From Membranipora membranacea (lineage: Eukaryota > Bryozoa > Gymnolaemata > Cheilostomatida > Membraniporidae): a stretch of 64,000 bases of DNA. Below are positions 24,801 to 33,313 of this stretch, in pieces (positions within the stretch are counted from its first letter, which is position 1; each line of letters begins with the position of its first letter). Below the pieces are notes generated by a model. That model did not search any database. It saw only the letters and a program-made list of their open reading frames with translations, and had not been told where the DNA came from. The stretch is taken from positions 33,206,162 through 33,270,161 of the forward strand of contig OU612067.1 of the NCBI GenBank assembly GCA_914767715.1. The letters run 5' to 3'. The translations under genes were made by a program, and so were the position numbers.

Positions 24801-27800
24801 TCTGTAAATGCTATATCAAGAGTTCAATATCATTGCAATGACAGTTGACACAGCTGATCCATTAGTATCACTCATTGATAGAATTTTATGAAAACATTGC
24901 ACTCAATTACGCCTAGCGCAGTATTAGGCTTACTTTGGCCGTACCACTTTCTATTCATTATGAATAATGTAAGGATAATTAACAGATGATCATAGTAAGA
25001 TAATGGATTATTAATTGAGAAAAAAGGATGTCGTCTTTCTGTAATTTTGATATTAGGGATCAACAGAATCAACTGAGCCTTGTCACAGTGCTGAGTTTTT
25101 CAGGTGATAAGACTCTGTATATTATGATGTATATAATTATAATTATGTTCAATTATGTAGCTATGCTGTTGGGCAGTGAAACAGAGCAAAGTATTGGGGT
25201 AAAGGCATATTATTGGCCTTATTTGCTAGCAATGATATGGTAACTGTTTGTCTCTTTCTCTAGCGCCACCATCAGCACCGACCTTGGTTGTTATCCGAGC
25301 TACATCACCATATTGTGTCATTTTAACCTGGGACCAGCCAGCTCAACATAATGGTGAACTTTCTAAGTATGGGGTAGGTACATTATGAATTTTATATCAA
25401 GTTATTCCGAGAAATAAAGTTAATATAAAAAACTTCTAACAGCTAAAGCTATACATCGAGTGAACCATCATTTCTGTCTTCATTACAGTATAGGTGCACC
25501 GGAACATCTATTTACTATCCCACAGAAGCAGGAGGGCAAGCACTCAACACAACAGTGTGTGGATTTTCACCATACCAGCAGATTCAGTGTGATGTTAGAT
25601 CCAAGCATAGTGACGTTGTTGGTGGAGTCGCTACATCTGAAAGGATTCGCACAAACTGTGCTGGTATGCATAATGGTTGTGGTGTTAGATTTTGCAACAC
25701 TCTGTACCCAAACTAGCTTTGGTATATGTGATGAAATGAGTATGGTAGTCGCCTGTGAGTAGATAGTTTAAGTGCTCAAACTCTGTCGGGATTGTTGGTA
25801 GTAGAACTTCATTATCAACGACCTTCTCAAAGTGGTTGATTATGAAATGCTACTGCCAGCTATCCCGACAGAGTTTAAGCGCTTAAACAAGTAAGTAGAC
25901 AACAAAATAATAATTTACAAATGTGCAGATTAAAGATTGCCATGACGATGATCGCAATAAGAGAGAGACTCTAAAACATGCAACAATAATCAAAAGACTT
26001 ATATACATATTAATTTGAGAATATTAGAGTTACAGGTCATTTTCAACGAGTTAACAGAAAAAAATAACAGTAAAGAAAGTTTTTATGATGTCTGCTACCC
26101 CTGGATTGAAAGTTTGAATGAAAAATGAGAAGTTCCTGCCCAATTCAAACTAAGGGAAAAGTTGTTTATACATATATTTTGTTGCTATTCCATTTATGTC
26201 AATGTACCAAATGACCACTTGGCAAACAGCAGTCAAAAACTCTTCATTTATGAATAAATGTATCATAAAGATGAGTGATTGATCTAGTGAGTAGTAATCA
26301 TGCATGATACTGATATGATGTCTGTTTCAGCTCCCTCTAAGCCACGAAATCTAGCTTTTGGAGCGCCTTCTGAGGTTCAAGAATCTGGAAGACAGAGATG
26401 GAGGTACACTGTGACATGGATAGTAAGTCTTCCTAGTGTAGTGTCACTTTGTTCTTTCCTGTTAGTTGGTGAGGAACATAACTTGCCTGTTCTTAATAAA
26501 TCAAACGACCAATTCAGCACACAGACCTTTTTAGTATCTAAGTAAACGAGTTTAATATTCAAGACAGTAAGAACAAATGAATTCAAATTACCAATAATCT
26601 ATTTCTTGTATGATTTACTGAATTTCAGAACTCAGCGTCAATCAACTGTGGCTCCTGGCGCACAGGGACATATAAGAAAGCATATGATACAAACTTCCCT
26701 AACATGACAGCTAACGCCGCACAAAGAGGCCATGCAACCCAGAACTACAGATCAAGAGATGTGTATGCGGATGGTAGTACAGAAGTATCATTCTATATAA
26801 GAGCTTGTAATAACCAGGACCTCTGCTCAGAATATGAAGTTCTCACCATCACAACTCCACCCTTACGTAAGTTTAAAACTTATCACTCAATCAAAGTATC
26901 AACAATCTAGTCTGATTTTCAAATTGAACTAAAGCTTTTCCTACAATATGGCATAACATCTAACAGCAAATGTATTTCCATTTCATGTAAACTCAATTGT
27001 CTCTAGGTCCTCAGGTTGGCCCCAGAAATACCAGAATTACTCCATTGAATGGTAGCTGTGTTCAGGTGGATTGGGATCCACCTCAATATCCTAATGATGA
27101 AAACCTACATTATCAGGTTAGTTAGCCCTCAGAACCGATTTATATGATCATACTGCATTAATGAAGCGAATGAACAATAAATAATTCAAAACATTGCTAA
27201 GATCAACAGATTGAAGATCATTTTAAGCCTTCCAATCCACATGCATTATGCATCCATGTTTCAGTATGAATGCACCAATGGTAGTCTCTTAAACCAAACA
27301 TCATCCACCAGAAAAGGACACTCCTGTGGATATAAACCTTATGAAAATGTTAGCTGTACTCTTAGAGCAGTAAACAGTGCAGGTGTGAGCAACGACAGCA
27401 GTTCACATGGATGATCTGGTTGTGCAAGTGAGTCTGGTAGATGAGTAATTGAATGATTCAAATATGGACACATAAAGAGGTACATTGATCATGTCAAAAC
27501 GAGTTTGCAGAGGTTTCGTTCAAAAAAGTTCTTAAAAATAGAACTATGACAGTTATAAATATTTCATAATTGATCACCATTAAATCATCAATACATAGTA
27601 ATTTGATGTAATCAGGTAAATAGAGTTAAATGTAACAAAGATCTAAAGAAAAGACAAGTACTGTCATCATGAGTTTATCCATCTTTCAAATAAGGCCAAA
27701 TGTCTTTGATTTTCTAAGGGGTTAAAAAACCTCAATATCCTACTGATACACTTATGCATTGAATCGGAATGGTTTGTTTTAGATGGTGTCGAAATCAATA

Positions 27801-30800
27801 ATGACAATGAATTAAACTTATTAGCCCCTCCCAACTTATCTTTTTAATCTTTTATTCAGAACCTCAATTGATTGGGAGGCTAACTGATTTTCTTTCCGAT
27901 GATATATCTGATGGAAAGAGAAAACTCCGTCTGAATATAACACAACCGGTGAGTATAAAATTCATTTTAGACACCACTTGGAGTATCAGTTTAATATTTA
28001 GCACCTCATCTATTTTTGTTAAAATAAACAACATCTCCAATCTGTTCAAGCGAATGGTTGAATAGGGGGACAGTTGGGCTGTAACTAAGGAGGCAAAAAT
28101 GTGATCTACATTTGTTTTGTATAAGTATGCAAAATTCACTGCTGGATATATCAAGATGGACTTAATTTTAACCATAGGCTGTCAGAGCAAATTGTGAGTC
28201 AATCCACAAAATATCATTCCTGGTTGGTGGTAGAAATCTAAGTGCTGAGAACCTCCATACCATCAATGATCTTGAGGCAGTGACCTCCTATGATGTTGAA
28301 GTGATGATTACTAACAATGCAGGATTTCAGACTACGATAAAGGGATACTACACTACAGGGGAATTGAGTGAGTAATCTGTAAATCAGAACTCTGGTATGA
28401 TATTATAGGGTATGAGACATTATAGAGATAAGCTATTTATTGGACTGACACTGTGAAACCTTATGTACCTCAAATATAGAAACTATTTATCAGATTATAT
28501 TTTGTGAGAATATTCTATAAGTAATCAAAGTTGAGTTTTTAATAGTTTTTCTGCCTCTTCACATCCACTGCTAGGCAAATGCTAGATACATATTGTTATA
28601 TGACACATGATTCATGTTGCAGGACCAGAGAATGCTCCAATAGTAGAAATATCCTCTGATACCAGTTGTGTTTATTTACAACTGGCACCTCCCAGCAAGA
28701 GTAACGGAGTGATCACACACTACACAGTAAATATTATAATTGGACTAAGCTAGTAGTTTCCAAGTATGCATTTAATTCTGACATATGAAACAAAATTGTA
28801 CAATTTCAACTTTATGGAAGGTATGGAAAAAAATTCCTTTGATGCTGATGGCACAATGAATAGTATAGAATTTGAGCAGGTCATACTTCCGTACCATGTT
28901 TTAGCATGTAAATCACCGACAATTTTAGTATTCCTGTGGCTATCCTGATGGAAACTCTGATGCTCTACAACTTAATACTTTCAATACTTCTGAGCAATCT
29001 ACTAGTGCTGAACCGATGATCTGTAACTTCACATCAGCTTCACTGATAGAATGCAAGGTTACTGCTGTAAACAGTGTCGGCTCAAGCCCTAGTATATCGG
29101 TATATGGATATACTCAAGTCAGGGGTAAGATTGTAATATAAATTAGTCATCGATGGATTGAAGACAGGATAATCAGAGAGCCTATTGAATATCAGATTGG
29201 GAAACTCCATGCTCATTACACCAACCATAGATGTATAATGTCTGATTTGAGGCATAGAGATTCTAAATAACACATCCATCAGACTCTCAGCTTATTGCTT
29301 AAGTACTTTATGCCAAATGGTTTGAAATGAGTAGCAAACCAGAAGACATTTTACTGCAATGCAGCCTCGCAACCTAACATTTTTTGTAATTTCCCCATTT
29401 CACTTATTGCTTCTTCTTGCAGTTCCTGCAGGTATTATTCAGCCGACCGTCTCAATAATTGGTCTGGTGGTTAATCTAACAATATCAGAAGTGATTCCAG
29501 AAGAACCTGGAGTCAATATTAGGTGAGTCAAATTGATCCTAGTTCCATATCTTGAACTTAGGTCACAAATCGCAACAGTCACCAGATTAATATTATCAGT
29601 TATCAGTTGTAAAACCAATCATATAACAAACACTACAGAAGAAACAGGCACTGCAGACCATATAAGATATCAGAACTATGTAAAATTGTTTGCAAATTCC
29701 AAATGTATTTGAGTTACATGATTTTTAAAACTTCGATATGTTGGTTGTGCTGCTTGTATGTCATCGGGAGAGGGATTCGCCGATGATGAATCTATCCATC
29801 ATAATCAAGGCTGTCTCTTTTGTACTTATCTTTGATTACTTATGTTGCAGCATCTACAGGGTTGTCATATATAAAGGAGACCGTATCAAGCTGGATGAAC
29901 TTTCCTTGGAAGCAGCCTGCAATATAAGCCATGAATACAACTTTTCATATGCTGATCAGCTTGGCCTTCCCTGCTATGTCGCTGCAGAATTAACCCCATT
30001 CAGTGGATCCTTCAGCATGGAAATTGGTGATGGGTTAGAATTCAATGGATTTTTGAATGCCCCTCTTAAACAAGGAATAAACTACATTGTTACTGTTGCA
30101 GCTATTTTCACCCCAAAGGTACAGTTATAACTTCCATGATCGGTTAATTTAGAATATCACAACAACACGGCAAGGCCCTATGAAGAAAAAACCCGTGTGA
30201 ATGTGCTTGTGCTGATATATATTATTATGATCTTCAAATTCTTGTCAATATATAGAAAACATTGACCTACACACATCACATCCTGACAAAATCATGTACA
30301 CATACTCAGTCATCAAATAAGTTCAATATGGTTCAATTTGTGTTTTTTTATAGGACGATGTTCAGTATGAACTCACAACCTATCTACAGCCACAGAGATT
30401 CACAGGTTTGTTCCAGTAGACAGACAGACGGTGTTTTCTTGTCTGTATTAATTAATCTGCATATATCACTGACACAGACTTTTGATGGCCAGCAATGCAA
30501 GCATATTATTGATGTCAGTTTTGCCATTTACTAAAGTAAAAGAAGAATAGTTAGCAAGATCCATAAATGTTATTGAGCCTAATTAATCCGCAGGGAAGAA
30601 GGTAGTCATGCTCATTTCATTTTATAGGCGTTCAGACATTGTGTAGCATCCCTCCAGTGATCTCAAATGCTGACATACTAGGTGATGCGACTTCAAAAGA
30701 AGAGGGCTCAACATTGTTTTATCGATGTCAAGATAACTTTATATCATCAGGAGAAGGGACCTTCACCTGTAAGAGAACAGAAAATGGCTTTTCTTGGGTT

Positions 30801-31725
30801 GGTCAAAACCTAATAATATGTAAATCTGGAAATACAAGCACAGGTGAGTAGGTTTGGATTGGGTAACGTTCAAAGGGCTTTATAGGATGGATTTGCAGCG
30901 ACCATTCTAGCCTGGGACAATCAGTGTGAACCCTTTTAACCATCATCATCTAGCCATATAGCAATGGTGTTATAAGACTCCGGCACATTGTGACATCCCT
31001 CTTTCTCTCAATAAATTCAGACCTATGAGTTTGCAACAAAACTCCAGGTGAACCCACTCCTCTCGCACTGGTTCTAATATGAAAATTACATTTATGAGAT
31101 AGAGATTGGAACTTTGCGTTCAGTCATTTTTACCTGTTTACCATTTAACCATCTAACACTTTGTTATAAAACCCTTCCGAGGTACCATCAGTGTTTATAC
31201 AATTTACAAGGACTATAATACCACATAAAGATTTTCCAATTTCTATCAATGACAACCTTTTGGTCTTATACTGTCTGTCTGTTCATGTACTACACCATAA
31301 AGAAGCGCAAATGTGTTCGCACATTGACTGAGCACAGGATGTGTTTTCATACTACAAATTACAATAATATATTCTTAACAGGTGTTATCGTTGGCAGTGT
31401 AGTCCCTGTAATAGTTATTCTGATCGTCTTGGTGACTCTCCTGATAATCTTCCTGAGAAGGCAGAAAATTACATTGGCCAACAATGCAGAAGTTACAGAA
31501 AGCGGACAAGAAGACAGGCCACCTACTTACATGGAGGTCGAGCTTCAGACTCCTGATGGTCAGTGTGTCACAGAATATGAAGAGGTTGGCAGCTTACCTG
31601 CGATTGTATCTAAAATTGGAGATCCAGAATATGAGAACAGTCAAATCATGAATCCATACGAGTCATTGGATACAATAACTGAGAATGAAGGGGCAGATCA
31701 TCTGTATGAAGGCTTGAAGTCATAA
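6811..31725 (+). CDS. Receptor 2: F5/8C, eight FN3 units, Sushi, transmembrane, tyrosine-motif tail (22 exons)
   Basis: Exons: 6811-6868, 7125-7349, 13016-13252, 13517-13653, 15210-15372, 15615-15700, 16172-16382, 25264-25373, 25489-25663, 26331-26422, 26629-26866, 27007-27116, 27265-27427, 27860-27948, 28178-28367, 28623-28726, 28929-29124, 29423-29522, 29851-30118, 30354-30405, 30628-30843, 31382-31725. All borders are GT-AG and phases match throughout, giving 3564 nt (1188 codons). Order: signal peptide, F5/8 type C-like domain (about residues 20-173), eight FN3 or FN3-like units (174-1001), Sushi (1002-1073), transmembrane helix and tail (1074-1187). It is expected at the cell surface as an adhesion or recognition receptor; no enzyme domain is present. 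An in-frame TGA at 27412-27414 (codon 664) either truncates it or is avoided by an upstream donor. Introns 2 and 7 are swollen by transposons. Confidence 0.75.
7125..13252 (+). CDS. Receptor 2 exons 2-3: F5/8 type C (discoidin)-like domain
   Basis: Exon 2 (7125-7349) has the family signature: GTATSSSIHS, then VDKPIDN, then QWWRVDLGEPYYI followed by VYRQTGANKY. Exon 3 (13016-13252) supplies the second half, ending RRLAVYSTNP and ISEVRVLGI, where the family usually has the final strand. The terminal cysteine pair typical of many F5/8C domains is not complete. Such domains commonly bind glycans or lipids. The intron between the two exons is about 5.7 kb and holds the foldback element. Confidence 0.7.
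7699..7815 (+). repeat. Left terminal inverted repeat of the foldback element
   Basis: It matches the reverse complement of about 12365-12479 over at least 115 bp with scattered mismatches. Shared blocks include CTGTTCATATCAAA and ACAAAAAAAGTAAAT. Confidence 0.75.
8122..8460 (+). repeat. 16-bp minisatellite, left arm (TTTTCCCACC type)
   Basis: About 20 degenerate units of 16 bp built on CATTTTCCCACCAAGC. The outer edge (ATGTCATTTTCCCACC preceded by AATTTCCA) is matched inversely at 11741-11772. Confidence 0.8.
8820..8990 (+). repeat. Inner inverted block of the foldback element, left copy
   Basis: It contains repeats of the kind TGGAATGAACGT and ends GAGCAACTCCCCAAAATAAT. It pairs with the inverse at 10238-10420. 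No coding sequence. Confidence 0.7.
10238..10420 (-). repeat. Inner inverted block of the foldback element, right copy
   Basis: Its reverse complement repeats the series CTGGAATGAA, GACGGGATTGAA, GGTATGAAAGT, GTGCTGGATTGAACG and GAGCAACTCCCC of the left copy. The sequence between the copies (8991-10237) shows no recognised gene. Confidence 0.7.
10421..11440. other. Unassigned interior of the foldback element
   Basis: Open frames up to 111 codons occur, but none has a recognisable domain. Base composition is AT-rich with a C-run near 10900. I see nothing else here. Confidence 0.4.
11441..11772 (-). repeat. 16-bp minisatellite, right arm (GGTGGGAAAA type)
   Basis: About 19 degenerate 16-bp units built on GTGGGAAAACGGCCTG, the inverse complement of the array at 8122-8460. 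Together the arrays can form a long imperfect duplex in single-stranded DNA or RNA. Confidence 0.8.
12118..12345. repeat. Small hairpin element nested near the right foldback end
   Basis: GGTCTACAGTATTTTATCTC at about 12120 is matched inversely at 12309-12345 (GGGGAGATAACATACTGTAG), with matching flanks ACGG-TT. The enclosed 160 bp has no coding sense. It may be a nested miniature inverted-repeat element. Confidence 0.4.
12365..12479 (-). repeat. Right terminal inverted repeat of the foldback element
   Basis: It is the inverted partner of 7699-7815. Sequence shared with receptor 3 resumes at TTAAAAGAGTACAGCAGAAT at about 12483. Confidence 0.75.
13517..15372 (+). CDS. Receptor 2 exons 4-5: FN3 unit 1
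   Basis: Exon 4 (13517-13653) reads LPEFKATNLRIN, CEWDPQL and ends SKYQ. Exon 5 (15210-15372) ends with the CKVRVQPPYYIY strand. It enters in phase 1, splits in phase 0 and leaves in phase 1, as do the following units. Receptor 3 has the same pair at 50251-50390 and 51902-52064. Confidence 0.7.
13654..15209 (+). other. Intron 4 of receptor 2
   Basis: It is closely similar along its whole length to receptor 3 intron 4 (50391-51901), with small indels. No repeat family or RNA gene is recognised. Confidence 0.6.
15615..16382 (+). CDS. Receptor 2 exons 6-7: FN3 unit 2
   Basis: Exon 6 (15615-15700) reads APANVIVQPNP to TIDWE. Exon 7 (16172-16382) reads from APANPVCTEF to LLSVKIWTVNSDGVRSP, the usual last FN3 strands. 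The phase pattern is 1-0-1. Intron 6 here is the unoccupied version of the site that carries the BEL/Pao element in receptor 3. Confidence 0.7.
16795..18281 (-). mobile_element. LINE fragment A: reverse transcriptase, broken
   Basis: Minus-strand reading gives, 5' to 3': an RT start (YKDYRPISLLFHLGKLSE, within 17300-18028), VDFSKAFD, then around 17330 and 17270 the GVPQ/GTELGP and EYADDTSFY catalytic motifs, and a C-terminal piece (RLESIQRSALRVILPAF) at 16795-17016. Stops and frame changes interrupt it. This is a Jockey/CR1/I-type non-LTR element. A matching fragment lies in receptor 3 at 62479-63130. Confidence 0.7.
18282..19990 (-). mobile_element. LINE fragment B: endonuclease plus reverse transcriptase, broken
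   Basis: On the minus strand 19454-19777 encodes an AP-endonuclease piece (FVITGDFNHL, MFDLVLTN, NNDHC), and 18696-19050 encodes RT pieces (LFLDFSSAFNT). The 3' end at 18282-18300 is a short (AATC)n tail, as expected for non-LTR retrotransposons. The segment 17350-19990 is missing in the receptor 3 copy, so this element probably inserted here after duplication or was lost there. Confidence 0.6.
19991..20766 (-). mobile_element. LINE fragment C: reverse transcriptase remnant
   Basis: 20500-20766 on the minus strand encodes an RT start (CQNYQPIALTISV, with CYFDPKS before it). The rest to 19991 is a decayed continuation. The same piece occurs in receptor 3 at 63130-63960, where it directly abuts fragment A. 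Confidence 0.55.
20766..21493. mobile_element. Miniature element with about 215-bp terminal inverted repeats
   Basis: 20766-20985 and the reverse complement of 21277-21493 align almost end to end: both start ACCTCTATGTT, share AGTCAATTTCTAAATTAAAT and GTAGCTGCACATCCT, and continue through CAGACAGGTGAGCACAACTC. The central 290 bp has no recognised domain; a 66-codon cysteine-containing frame at 21076-21276 is not convincing. Short palindromes of the type GGTTTTGGTC/GACCAAAACC sit inside and just outside the ends. Confidence 0.75.
21494..23354. other. Intronic DNA without recognised features
   Basis: AT-rich sequence with scattered short frames. I see no domain, RNA gene or clear repeat. Confidence 0.4.
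23355..23690 (+). repeat. Direct repeat, copy 1
   Basis: About 300 bp resembling 24646-24945, sharing TATTGGCAGGTGCCGGCAAA, TACTCACCAGAG and AAAACATTGCACTCAATTAC. The two copies flank the endonuclease fragment. Confidence 0.65.
23834..24259 (-). mobile_element. RTE-type LINE endonuclease fragment
   Basis: A 141-codon minus-strand frame carries the apurinic endonuclease signature: RPIYVVNRYAPT, MLIVLGDFNAKTG, MGKFGKGILNSNG, then TLFDHP and TTWESP. This matches the RTE/craniofacial-development-protein-2-like endonuclease family. The conserved N-terminal part and the reverse transcriptase are absent, so it is a fragment. Confidence 0.75.
24646..24945 (+). repeat. Direct repeat, copy 2
   Basis: Partner of 23355-23690. 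The copies lie about 1.29 kb apart on either side of the RTE endonuclease fragment. They could be the start of two tandem copies of one element. Confidence 0.65.
25264..25663 (+). CDS. Receptor 2 exons 8-9: FN3 unit 3
   Basis: Exon 8 (25264-25373) has APPSAPTLVVIR, VILTWDQPAQHNGELSKYG, a classical FN3 start. Exon 9 (25489-25663) has YRCTGTSIYY and IQCDVRSK. The phase pattern is 1-0-1. The second half is cysteine-rich for FN3. Confidence 0.7.
25768..25886 (+). ncRNA. Long intronic hairpin, pre-miRNA-like
   Basis: In intron 9 of receptor 2, 25768-25822 pairs with 25832-25886 over about 55 positions, with a core AAACTCTGTCGGGAT against its complement. By eye there are about six mismatches and three G-U wobbles, with a short loop. 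It would be transcribed within receptor 2 RNA. It could equally be a tiny foldback repeat. No evidence of processing is available. Confidence 0.35.
26331..26866 (+). CDS. Receptor 2 exons 10-11: FN3 unit 4
   Basis: Exon 10 (26331-26422) starts APSKPRNLAF and ends YTVTWI. Exon 11 (26629-26866) ends VSFYIRACNNQDLCSEY, with the G-strand cysteines seen in several units of this protein. The phase pattern is 1-0-1. Confidence 0.7.
27007..27427 (+). CDS. Receptor 2 exons 12-13: FN3 unit 5, with in-frame stop
   Basis: Exon 12 (27007-27116) reads GPRNTRITPLNG, VQVDWDPPQYPNDENLHYQ. Exon 13 starts at 27265 (YECTNGSLLNQ) and reaches CTLRAVNSAGVSNDSSSHG before TGA at 27412-27414. The donor GTGAGT at 27428 keeps phase 1 and gives a full-length FN3 unit but includes the TGA. 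The alternative donor CAG|GTGTGA at 27382/27383 also keeps phase 1, avoids the stop and shortens the unit by 15 codons. Which is used cannot be told from sequence. Confidence 0.6.
27860..28367 (+). CDS. Receptor 2 exons 14-15: FN3 unit 6
   Basis: Exon 14 (27860-27948) encodes PQLIGRLTDF to LRLNITQP. Exon 15 (28178-28367) ends TSYDVEVMITNNAGFQT, an FN3 F-G strand pair. It joins in phase 1 to the preceding unit. This unit is more divergent than the others. Confidence 0.6.
28623..29124 (+). CDS. Receptor 2 exons 16-17: FN3 unit 7
   Basis: Exon 16 (28623-28726) reads PENAPIVEISSD, VYLQLAPPSKSNGVITHYT. Exon 17 (28929-29124) reads YSCGYPDGN and ends CKVTAVNSVGSSPS. The phase pattern is 1-0-1. Confidence 0.7.
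29423..30405 (+). CDS. Receptor 2 exons 18-20: receptor-phosphatase-like membrane-proximal unit
   Basis: Exons 29423-29522, 29851-30118 and 30354-30405. The middle exon reads YRVVIYKGDR, CYVAAELTPF, FSMEIGDGLEFNGFLNAPL, INYIVTVAAIF. The series AAEL, F-x-x-x-I-GDG, NG, N-x-PL and Y-x-V-x-V is what I know from the membrane-proximal ectodomain of receptor tyrosine phosphatases. Exon 20 continues VQYELTTYLQP. No phosphatase domain follows. Phases are 1-2-0-1, unlike the simple FN3 pairs. Confidence 0.55.
30628..30843 (+). CDS. Receptor 2 exon 21: Sushi (CCP) domain
   Basis: A single phase 1-1 exon holds four cysteines in the CCP spacing: LCSIPPVISNAD, LFYRCQDNF, GTFTCKRT, then FSWVG and LIIC. 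This is one complete Sushi domain just outside the membrane. Phase 1-1 exons of this kind are classic shuffling units. Confidence 0.8.
31382..31725 (+). CDS. Receptor 2 exon 22: transmembrane helix and tyrosine-motif tail
   Basis: It encodes a helix (GSVVPVIVILIVLVTLLIIF) followed by LRRQK, then a tail of about 85 residues. Tyrosine motifs in order: RPPTYMEV (PPxY, a WW-domain ligand), TEYEEV (fits the ITSM pattern TxYxx[VI]), DPEYENS (YxN, Grb2 SH2-type), then NPYESL and HLYEGL, two YxxL motifs 12 residues apart, which fits the broad ITAM definition (spacing 6-12). It ends LKS and TAA at 31723-31725. Signalling by phosphorylated tyrosines is inferred from these motifs. Confidence 0.75.
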
Positions 31726-33313
31726 CTTCTTTTGGACAGGGCATGCAGAGACTGTGTATGAGCTTACAGCAGCTTTTTGTTCATAACACTTTTTTTCATA
31801 TTCACGTAATTTGTGGTCCCAGAGATGTCGGGCCAAAAGAAAGTGGTGGACAACTCTGCGCTGCAAGGAAGTAAAAAATGAAATCAACTATTCCTCAACT
31901 TCCGATGTGTCTGTTTAACATAATAGTAATGCGCTTGAATGGTTGCTTTATCTAATGAGCCCAAGTTTAGCTGATGTCCTAACTTCTCTCATGGACAAAA
32001 ACTTATTTGTTAAATTTCATCTGTTATGAATCAGTTTTAATGTTAACCATCTAATGGAAATGAGAAAGCTATTTTCTACTCTTTACTAAAAATAAATACC
32101 AGATATACTCATGTCTTTGGGAACTTGATTCTCCTTTCTATCTTTTGTTTTTTATTCACAATCAAATTCGTATTGCTTCAACTAATTGACACTTCCACAT
32201 TACTGCCTGGTGTTGTACTAACCTTATCAATCCACAGACTCGGTGTGTGCTGTTTGTTTGTCTACGCATGATTTTTAATAGAAAAATTGTTTGCGCAGAC
32301 TTCGTTTTTGCTGACTATGACTGATCATCTCCCTTGTCAGGATGGTGCAACACATAGGGGATATAACAGCAAAGCTACTCCAATGAGATTTTAGATAATC
32401 CCATACACCCACTATATATAGATTTATTTTTAATGACTCCGCACTAACATATTTTTGCACACTCAGCAGTATTTCTCTGTTCGAGTTGAAAGACTATTTG
32501 TACCACTTTTACCTGGAGCAACCTGTGATCCATTTTTGTATGCGGATGGTCGTAGGTCAATAACCACATAACCAATGTTAATGATTCTTGATAATAAAAT
32601 AAAATAAGCAAACATAGATGTTCTCTAACCTGATGATACCCAAGAGGAAGTTGGTTTGACATCACAACATCACAACATTATCGCATCAGCATAGCAGGCT
32701 TAGTACTGTGATGGACAGAGAAAGAAGGAACATGATGAGATGCTACGTTCAAGCTACTGATACTTTGTGTTCAGGTATGTTGACTCTTGTATTGTATTCT
32801 GCCAACAATCATTGAAAAATTATCTTTACTTATGGGTACTGCATTCACTTTAATAGCTCACACCCTTTGGAAGCATTTTATTATAAATAGCATAACAATC
32901 CTGAATTGAGGTACAGTAAGTAGCACCGCTTACCTTCTGTATTCAATCTGTTACACCTCTAAACGAATAGACTTACGCATTCCAAGTTTTTGAGCAATCA
33001 CTACACTTGAATTGCAGGTTTTGACTGAATATGTTGAAGCAGAGTATACAACGTTCAACCTCCTCCTTGTATCAATTGATAATTAAAGTCTGTGTCATAC
33101 TGGAAGATGCTTTGATTGTGTAAGCCAAACATGCAACACATGGTATCATCAGAAGTTTGAGACTTTCATGATGAGATGAGATTGAGACACAATGAGTTTT
33201 GTGGCTCCAATAGGAAGATAACCACATAACCAATGTTAATGATTCTTCACAATAAAATAAAATAAGCAAACATAGATGTTCTCTAACCTAATGATATCCA
33301 AGCCAACAAGCAT

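Larger units (their letters stand above)
16383..25263 (+). other. Intron 7 of receptor 2 (8.9 kb), filled with dead transposons
   Basis: It holds LINE fragments on the minus strand (16795-20766), a long-TIR miniature element (20766-21493), an RTE-like endonuclease fragment (23834-24259) and flanking direct repeats. The stretches 21494-23350 and 24946-25263 show no recognisable feature. Confidence 0.6.
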
